64,000 nt of DNA, taken from assembly GCA_001939145.1 (NCBI GenBank), contig LSRX01000081.1, positions 1,063,959 to 1,127,958 on the forward strand, written 5' to 3'. The position numbers and the translations under genes were made by a program. Positions 56,750 to 64,000 of the stretch are shown one piece after another. The notes under the pieces were generated by a model that was given only the letters and a program-made list of their open reading frames with translations, searched no databases and was not told the origin of the DNA. Position 1 is the first letter of the stretch; every line of letters begins with the position of its first letter. The DNA comes from Symbiodinium microadriaticum (taxonomy: Eukaryota; Sar; Dinophyceae; Suessiales; Symbiodiniaceae).

Positions 56750-59700
56750 CCCCCCCCCCTACATCCTAAACCCTAAACCCCTAAACCCCTAGAGCCCTGA
56801 ACCCCTAAACCCCTAAACCAAGCTCTAAACCGAAAAAAAAACCTCCAAAAAAGGCGGAAAGTTCACCCTCGCTGTCGGCCGTGGGGCCATACGCAGTCTG
56901 CCACGGCCACGCCGTCGTCGCAGCGGCCCAGGTTGCACCCATGGATCTCCTCTTGAGGGGTTTTAAGGTTTAAGGCTTTGTAGGTTTTAGGGTATTAGGG
57001 CTTTAGAGAGTTTAGGGCTTTGTAGGGTTTAGGGTTTTAGGGTTTAGGCTTTAGGGCTTTATAGGGTTTAAGGTTTAGGGACTAGGGTTAAGGGCTGTAC
57101 TTGCTCGCCCTTAGAACCCGAATAGAACGAGACTGTTGATAGTCCCCTGGGGTTTTGTCATATTAGCAATGAAGACTCATCAACTGATTCCTGGGAAATG
57201 CTAAGCTTGAATTCATTTCAAGAGCCAGTACAAAATCGAAGACTACAGGGTTCAGGGCTTCGGGGCCGTGAGTTCAGCGTTAGGGCTTTGGGGTCTGCAA
57301 GGTTTCATCCCCAAACTCGAGTCCCAAGATTCTCAGACTGCCCGAGACCTATTCAACGTCAAAAACCTGATCGAAGGCCCCCAGCCCACACTCCCAAACC
57401 TAAAGCCCGAACTCCCAAACGCAAAAGCCCAAACCCAAAAGCCGCCGCACCCTAACCCCCGAAAAAGCCCCAAACCCTGAACCCAAACAGCCCTCAAAGC
57501 TTACATCACGAGCCCTAGCAAGCCTTCAGCGACCTTAGAAGCACCTCATAACAACACTCTCTACAATGCCTCTACAAACCTTGTAAAACCCCATGAACCC
57601 TAAATCCTAAACTGCCCTAAGCCCTAAACCCTAAAACCCTATGAACCCTAAACCCTAAACTGCCCTAAAACCCTATGAAGTCCCTCCTTCTGATGGCCCT
57701 GGCAGCTTTCAGAGGTGGCCTCGGGCAAGGCATGCAAGCACTGATTTTCCATAAGTGGGGTTTTAACAGGGTTGATACGGGCTCATACTAGCAGGGATTC
57801 AAAAGGGGCTTAAACAGGAAAGGGCTATATGAGGGTGTGTTGAACTTCCAAAGTGTCCGTTAAGAGGTTTCTTTGATTGTTCTAGCTTGCTTTCCATATA
57901 AGTTAACCTTCTAGGGATCACGCAGCAAATAAGATGCCTCCCTCACTATCTCTTTTTAGCTAGCTTAAACCCCTTAGCGACGAATCCAGCATCGGTTGAC
58001 GTTTCGGGCTTCCGCTTCGGGATCTCAGCTTCGAGGACTCCAGGTCCAGGTGCGGAGGGCTTAGGGTGGGAGCTGTTGGGTTTTGGGGTGTAGGGTTTAG
58101 GTTTTCAAGGTTCAGGGTTTGTTGGGTTTAGGGTTCAAAGTTGAGGGCGATCTCTCCTGTCTCTGGTGTAAGAGTTGTCTTCACATCGCCGCTTGATTTC
58201 TGCAGCCGAACACACGTACTGCGCAGGCCATAAAACATTGAAATAGTGTTCCTCTTCTCTGCACTTTTCGAATGTCAAGCTAAAGGTCCACTTGGGCCAA
58301 GTGCACCAAGACACCATGCAGTCCGGAGGACCGAATGGCTCAAGAAGTAGAGTTAAGAATGGCGAGTATCTTGCATCATAGACCTCCTAAACCCTAAACC
58401 GCACATAAGGACCATTGAAGAACAATTGCTGCACCTAAGCCCTAAACCCTAGACCGCAATGTGGCCTCTCTCCGAATCCCTGCCCGGCCAAGCTGCATCC
58501 ATTCGCCCAGCAGGGCGGCACTTCTACCCGGACGTCGCCATGCTGCGCCGCGGGTGTTGGGTCTTATCGGCGGCTTGTTGGGTTTCTAAAGCCTGGGGCT
58601 TCAAAGCTTAGGGTTGAGCGGTTAGCTAGAGTCTAGAGGGAGCTCGCCCTTCTGTCAGGCTTTTGGGGCTTTGGGACATACTCAGTGACCCTACGATGCA
58701 CAGATGCACATGTGAAAACCCCCGAAACCTGGACTGCGTCTGCGTCGCTGCCGGCCCAAATGAGCAGCAAGCAAAGAGCAACTGCTCAAGATTCTGCTGT
58801 CCACTGTGGGTTATGGTGTCGCGTTTGGGTCCGTGGTTCCTGCTCCATGCATCAAAACTCAAGAGCGTGCATCGGCCAAGAGAGCCATTGAATTGAAGGG
58901 TCTGGCAGTAGAGTTTTGCGGGTGGCAGACCTGTAGAGTGGAGACACACGCAGAAAAAAATCGCAAGCTAACTCGTGACTCGTAAACTACGAATGCTCGA
59001 TCCCCATCTCACAGATGTTGTTCAACATCGCTGTGCGACCGTCCGTTGCCGTGCTGTTGAAGTTCAGTTTCCGGGCTCAGGAAAGAACATAGCCACACTA
59101 TACAAGCAGGACGCAAATATCACAAGAAGATGCCGGCATGCTCGCGATGGCAGCGGCCCCGACTCACAGGAGAGGAAGAACCATAGAAGCAGGCATCACG
59201 AGAAGAGGTGTGGCATGCTGAGTCCGTCTTCCCGACTATGCCTCACAGAATGGCAGAGCAACTAAAGTGAACCCCCAAAAGGGAGCTATCAAAAAGGAAG
59301 AACTCATTGATATTCTGGCCTCAGGCTATGGGCGCTCAGGCGGGAATGTACAGGCTGATGCGACCAGCTCTCAAGTAGCCTTGTTTGTTTGTAGCTGTTG
59401 CAAAAAGGTTGGCCTGGGTTCATCGGCGTCTTGATATGTGCATAGACCCTGTTGAAGCCAAACAATGCAAACTCCTGAACCGCTTCAGCTTGGACCCACA
59501 GCAAGCATCATTGTTTTTAAGAGCTTCAAAATGCCACGGTGAAATCAGCGCATCGCATTGCGAGGCATTTGCGTTCCCCCATTCTCGTGCACAAGCGGCA
59601 CTCGTTCTTCTCGCATACAACCTGCAAAGCACGAAGTCTAAACGCCTCAACCCCAGATCAGCCCCAATCCTCAACCACAGACCCTACACCCCAAACCCGG

Positions 59701-61909
59701 GATCCTGAAACCAGGGGCAACTACGGCTCAGTGCTTTCGGATTAGGTGATTCGGGCGCTCGAGGCTGAAGCGAGGTGGTCTTGAGGTTTCGGGTCTCTTG
59801 GGAAAGGTGCCTCATGGAGCCCAATAAGACAGACCTACTTCGAAAAGTATACTTCTGCCTGATCACACCTTCCATCCGGGCGCTGAACCCTAAACCCTAA
59901 CGTGGCCGAAGCAGATTTTGCACATCGACGACCCGGAGCCAATACACGCCAGCAGCAACTTTCGTAAAGCCCCTTCCGCAGACTCCACCTTGCAATGATT
60001 ACGAAAATCCAACCCGAGATCCCAAGTCACAAGACAAAGCTCCACTTCCCAGGTCGTCATCATGAAATCTGACGGTCGAAGATTTCATGGTTAAGAAACC
60101 CCAGGGCTCTGACCCTGAAGCCCCTCCATGGCGGATGCACGCGCCCCGAGCCTTGCTGGGTTTCAGCACCTTCCTAGAAGGATCTCGCTCTACATATGGT
60201 GGGATGAGCTGTGAAACTTTCAAGTCCTAGATCCTAAAATCCCAAAAACCCTGAAGCCCTAAACCGCCCTGGCTGCCCCTGAACCCTAAAAGCTCTAAAC
60301 CCCCAAAACCCTAAGAATCCCCCACAGGTCTGGAACTGCGGGCGCATCCTGCAGCATCTCTGGATGCAGGACTCCAAGTGCCGGCCTCGGGCGTGTGTTC
60401 GTTTGTTGTTTAGGGGCCTTTTGGGATTTAGGGCGGTTTCCGGGGTTTGGGCTGTCAGCTCCTTGGTGTGGTGGACGTGGGACTGTTGTTTAGGGTGCAG
60501 GGTCGGAGCTGAGGGCCATCTTCCTCTTATTGTTCTTTGGGACTCAGGCTTCCAGGCATTTTTGTCGGATTTAGGGTTTGTCCTGTCGGTTCCTGGGGTT
60601 CTGAAGGCAAGGGAAGCTTCCTGGTTTGAGGGTTTGAGGAGCTTGGGTGTAGGGAATGGGAAATCTGGGGCTTTAGGAAAGAGGCCCTTCTCTCTACGTC
60701 AACCTTAAGCCCCTAAACCTCTGCACCCGAAAGCCCCAAAGCCTAAAGCCCCAATTACTAAAGCCCCTCACATCCCTCAACCCCCGAGTCCTTACAGCAG
60801 AAGCCAGGACCGTTGGAACAACTTTAGGGCTTCAGGGCTTGGGGCTTAGGGCTCGCGAAGGATTGTGGCAGAAGGGCTCTGTACGGTGGGTCATTATGTG
60901 TTCTGCAAAGGTTCTGCAGGGCTCAAGAGGGGTCAGGGGGTCCAGATTTCGGGGTTGGGGTTTAGGCCTTTATGGGCTCGTATCCCCAAACCCAACATAA
61001 TTTAGCCTGGACTCTAGGAGTGTGACTGTCGTTTTCAAGTTCCAACTTGCTGGCTTCTACTTGTCTGTGGGAGTTTCTCAATAGTAGGTCTCTGGACCCA
61101 GTTTAGCTTCAAGGCTTGGAGAAAATTTATTCGTTCATGGTTTGGCAGCAGAGGCAGTGATTGCAAGACCGTCCCATCGTGGTTTCGAGCAACTCCCAGC
61201 GTTGACGAGAGTCTTACAAGCCACCGTGCCAGTCTCACACAAGTATTGCCGTAGCCGGCACTTGGAGGAAGCCGGCGCAACCCTTTTGCTGTCCAAGAGT
61301 CCATGAATCATCCATGAGTACAACAACCGGTTCAGCTCCCCACCTTCAGTGTGGCTTCAGCTTCTCTTCCCAACGAGCGCCCAAGGGCCCGGCAATCCAG
61401 AATAAGACCGGGAAGGAAAAGCTAATGACGAAGCCGGACCAGGAAGAGTTGAAGTTCGTCATCACCTCGACTCGAGCGGCTTCAGGCTTCAGGCGATCCC
61501 ATCCCGTCGAGCGAGAATGCCAATAGGAGTGACAGCAGCCATTGTCCTCTTCTTGACAAGCATCATCGACACTGCGATCATCATTATCATCTGCATGAGC
61601 ATGATTGTCCATCTTTGCTATCACCAGTATCACGCTCATCACGCTCGCGATCATGACCATGAACCACCGCCAGCACCATCAACATTCTTCCTATCCTCGT
61701 CCCGACTAAAGCCCTGCTGTAGACTCCAGCTCTGAGACTCCTGGCTCCGCCGAAGGTGAGGCCGCAAACGATGATGAAGCTAACAACGCTGGTTGCAAGG
61801 ATCACCTCAGTGGCAGTGGGCGTCAGAGCTTCTGGGTGCAAGGAAAATTGCTCTCGAGCCGCTGCTGTCGGAAGCAGGCCTACTGCTCGGGGCTTCGGGA
61901 GATGTTCAT
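56750..61909 (+). repeat. Locus A duplicated segment, right copy
   Basis: Exact copy of 36,700-41,859, including the TSP1-like exon at 56,893-56,949, telomere-type clusters and all intergenic sequence. Complete identity over 5.16 kb of noncoding DNA, next to a contig join, contrasts with the divergence between loci A and B. Confidence 0.95.
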
Positions 61910-64000
61910 GACGACCAATATGCCGGAATCCAATTCTTGAACTTGACAACATGAAAGCCTCCAGTAATTCAAATCCGGACAGCTGCAGCGTACTTCATCT
62001 GGGCATTCGGCCCACGAGAACCAGGAGTACTGCCCGCAGGACCAAACCTGCCATGATGTTGCAGGGACCCCATGGCAGCAGCTTGAATGCCGAACTAAGG
62101 ATGAGAGGGGCCTTGACCTTCAGCTTAAGGCCAGGCCAGTGGAAAGGCACTTTCAAGCACCAAGGACCCCAAGTGAAGTAAACCGGCCCAGTGCGCAAAA
62201 AGCTTTCAGCGTCATCTGAATCTGAGAGTGTGCGATCGCCAGGTGCATCAGCCTTGGCAAGCATAGCAGGACAGCAAGCCAGAGGCATGGCTCAGTACAT
62301 GAGACGCTTTCGAGTGAAAAGCCTGCCCTACCAGATGCCTTCTTCTGCATGGGGGCGGCTGCGTTCTTCGGCCACAGGGCAGTGAAACAAAGCCCGCAAG
62401 GTCCCCGGCCCCTGCCTTCGAGAGGGGGAGGGGGAGGAAATAAAATGGCAGCAGACCTTTGGGTTCTACTGCCAACCTCAGATTTCATCGTCGATTATTG
62501 CCTGATGATGGCTGGTGGCAAAAGCAAACCTGCTCAAGGCAGACGCCATTCCGGACAGAACGGCAAACACTGCCTGGCAAGCCTTCGCCTCTAAAGTCAG
62601 GCGTTCCAGCGTTCAACGCAACAGCTATAGATGCAGCTAATTATGGTTGGCCCTCTGCAGCCAGCAAGGAACGAGCCTCTCCGTCGCCAGAGTTCGGCCG
62701 CTCTTGCAGCCTGGCATGGCGGAAGCGTCCTGCTTGGACCTGCTCTCGAAGCAGCACTACATGCAGCAGGAGACCCACGGCAGACAGCGAGCAAAGCGCA
62801 ATATTGTGTGGCGTGACGATCTCGTTCGCGAAGTCTGGGCTGAAGTGGGCCTGGTACACCACGGCCATCCCGGCTACCAGAAACGTTGCCGAACGCAGCA
62901 GGGCTAGCTGCCGAAGCAGCGATGGAGAGAGGAAGGTGGTGACGTTCAGCACGAGGTGGAAGGGCACGTAGATAAAGAAGCTTACGAGGCACCTGGCAAG
63001 TCCGGCTCCGCGACCGAGCCCACTCCAGCCAGCTTCGTGGAGCAGAGCGGTTTCTTGCCGGCAGAAACGCTCTTCGGCCCACAAAAAATACGCATCCGCA
63101 CCGATCTGATAGCTTCCTGCTGACCAGATCATGAGGTCACTTGCATCCCCTAAGCTTGCGCTGAAGCTGCCGCTGTTCGTCTGCACAATCGCAGACATGA
63201 CGTCGGGCTTCAACTCTAATGCAAAATCGTTTCCCGCCAGGAAGAGGTGTCCACTTGCAATGCACACTTGACTACCCTTGCCTGCGTCGTCCGTGACGAT
63301 CCAGTTGCCGTCGAGGCTTTGGAAGGCGCGGAAGTGAAGGATCAAGGCGGACAGAGTTACGGCACCGGCGAGGCAGGGGAGACCCCAGGGCCTGGTGGCC
63401 GAGGCAAAGAGGACGACGACCAAGGCTGCAAGCACCTCTGAGATGTGGAATGCCAGGATCTTGAAGGAGGGCATGGGCCGAAGGTGGGCTAACTCCTCGT
63501 GCTCGTGGATGGCCTTCTTGTCGAGGTCATGTGCTAAGAGCGACAAGCAGGCGACGGAAAGGCCAACGCTAGCCCACTTCAAGCCAGCAGAGGCTGGGCC
63601 AGGAGGCTGAGGACGGACTCCAGGCCCTCGACCATCTTCTGCCTCAGGAGCGTCTCCGTCTTCACGCCCTTGGTGTAGCTGTCCACTCCTTCTGCAACCT
63701 GACCGAAAGTGCCAAAAGTGACAAAGTTCAGCATTGCACGTCCTGGGCGAGCTTGCTGCAGAGTAGCTGATGCAATTCCATTAAAGACCAACCCGCAGAC
63801 GAGGCAAGCCATCCACAAGAAGTATCTCCGCTTAACGAAATCGATGAAGTTCAAGACATCAAGGATCACATCTGCAAGCGGAAGCACAGTATCCTTCACC
63901 AGGCCCAGTGTTGTGACTCTGCGGCTTGCGGCTGCCTCCAGCAGCGGCTGGCACTCCTCACACGAAACCTAAGTCAACTCGACCTTATAAAAGACCAGAT
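61726..64000 (-). pseudogene. Right-hand copy of locus B, extending further 5' (runs off window)
   Basis: Identical to 54,801-56,748 up to 63,673, then continues into the upstream part (GLVKDTVLPLADVILDVLNF, KMVEGLESVLSLL). It shows the 55-nt deletion and frameshift near 63,600. Near the window end, a 45-nt deletion relative to locus A (between two CACGGCACCT repeats in A) and an in-frame TAG at 63,969-63,971 break the ARM half. Apparent start codons in this stretch are GTG or TTG and should not be trusted. Confidence 0.75.

Overview
The window reads as nuclear DNA of a dinoflagellate. A 21-nt match to the dinoflagellate spliced leader lies at 27,633-27,653 on the minus strand. Introns very often begin with GC instead of GT. 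The dispersed mobile-element remnants belong to protein families I associate with dinoflagellate genomes. I cannot name the species.

Most of the apparently empty sequence is degenerate telomere-type repeat (TTTAGGG/CCCTAAA and variants), in both orientations and in dozens of clusters. It looks intergenic, but short GC-rich islands inside it are exons. Joining islands by splice phase recovers a ribonuclease HII gene on the minus strand from 8,382 down to 31: eleven exons, 575 coding nt in 8.35 kb, three exons of exactly 23 nt, GC donors at nine of eleven exons, and all catalytic residues present. The same approach gives thrombospondin type 1 (TSP1) repeat exons on the minus strand at 25,863-21,997 and, less completely, at 38,492-30,613. 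It also gives the last two exons of an unrecognised gene (27,362-26,833) downstream of the spliced-leader copy.

Layout: 1-11.1 kb, RNase HII and its probable 5' exons; 11.4-11.9 kb, a GAT/GTG array with a 21-N gap; 12.6 kb, an orphan exon; 13.9-21.8 kb, a block almost free of telomere-type repeats that holds a decayed Rep-like (HUH plus SF3 helicase) gene and a decayed DDE transposase; 22-25.9 kb, TSP1 gene; 25.95-26.76 kb, a non-LTR reverse transcriptase tail; 26.8-27.65 kb, the spliced-leader-tagged gene; 28-36 kb, microsatellites, telomere-type repeats, a 712-N gap and scattered TSP1 exons; 36.7-45.4 kb, locus A, with an ARM-repeat plus multi-pass membrane protein gene; 49.4-51.0 kb, an NADPH oxidase/ferric reductase-like gene with one GC-AG intron; 53.4 kb, another orphan exon; 53.8-56.75 kb, locus B, a decayed paralogue of locus A; 56.75-64 kb, a chimera that is identical to A and then to B.

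Assembly warnings. Single Ns at 45,027 and 56,749 are contig joins. The first inserts a duplicated end inside the ARM gene. The second is followed by 5,160 bp identical to 36,700-41,859, which switches to identity with locus B inside a 184-bp stretch common to all three copies. The right-hand 7.25 kb therefore looks like an alternative haplotype or assembly path, or the deletion product of recombination between A and B, and not an ordinary tandem copy.
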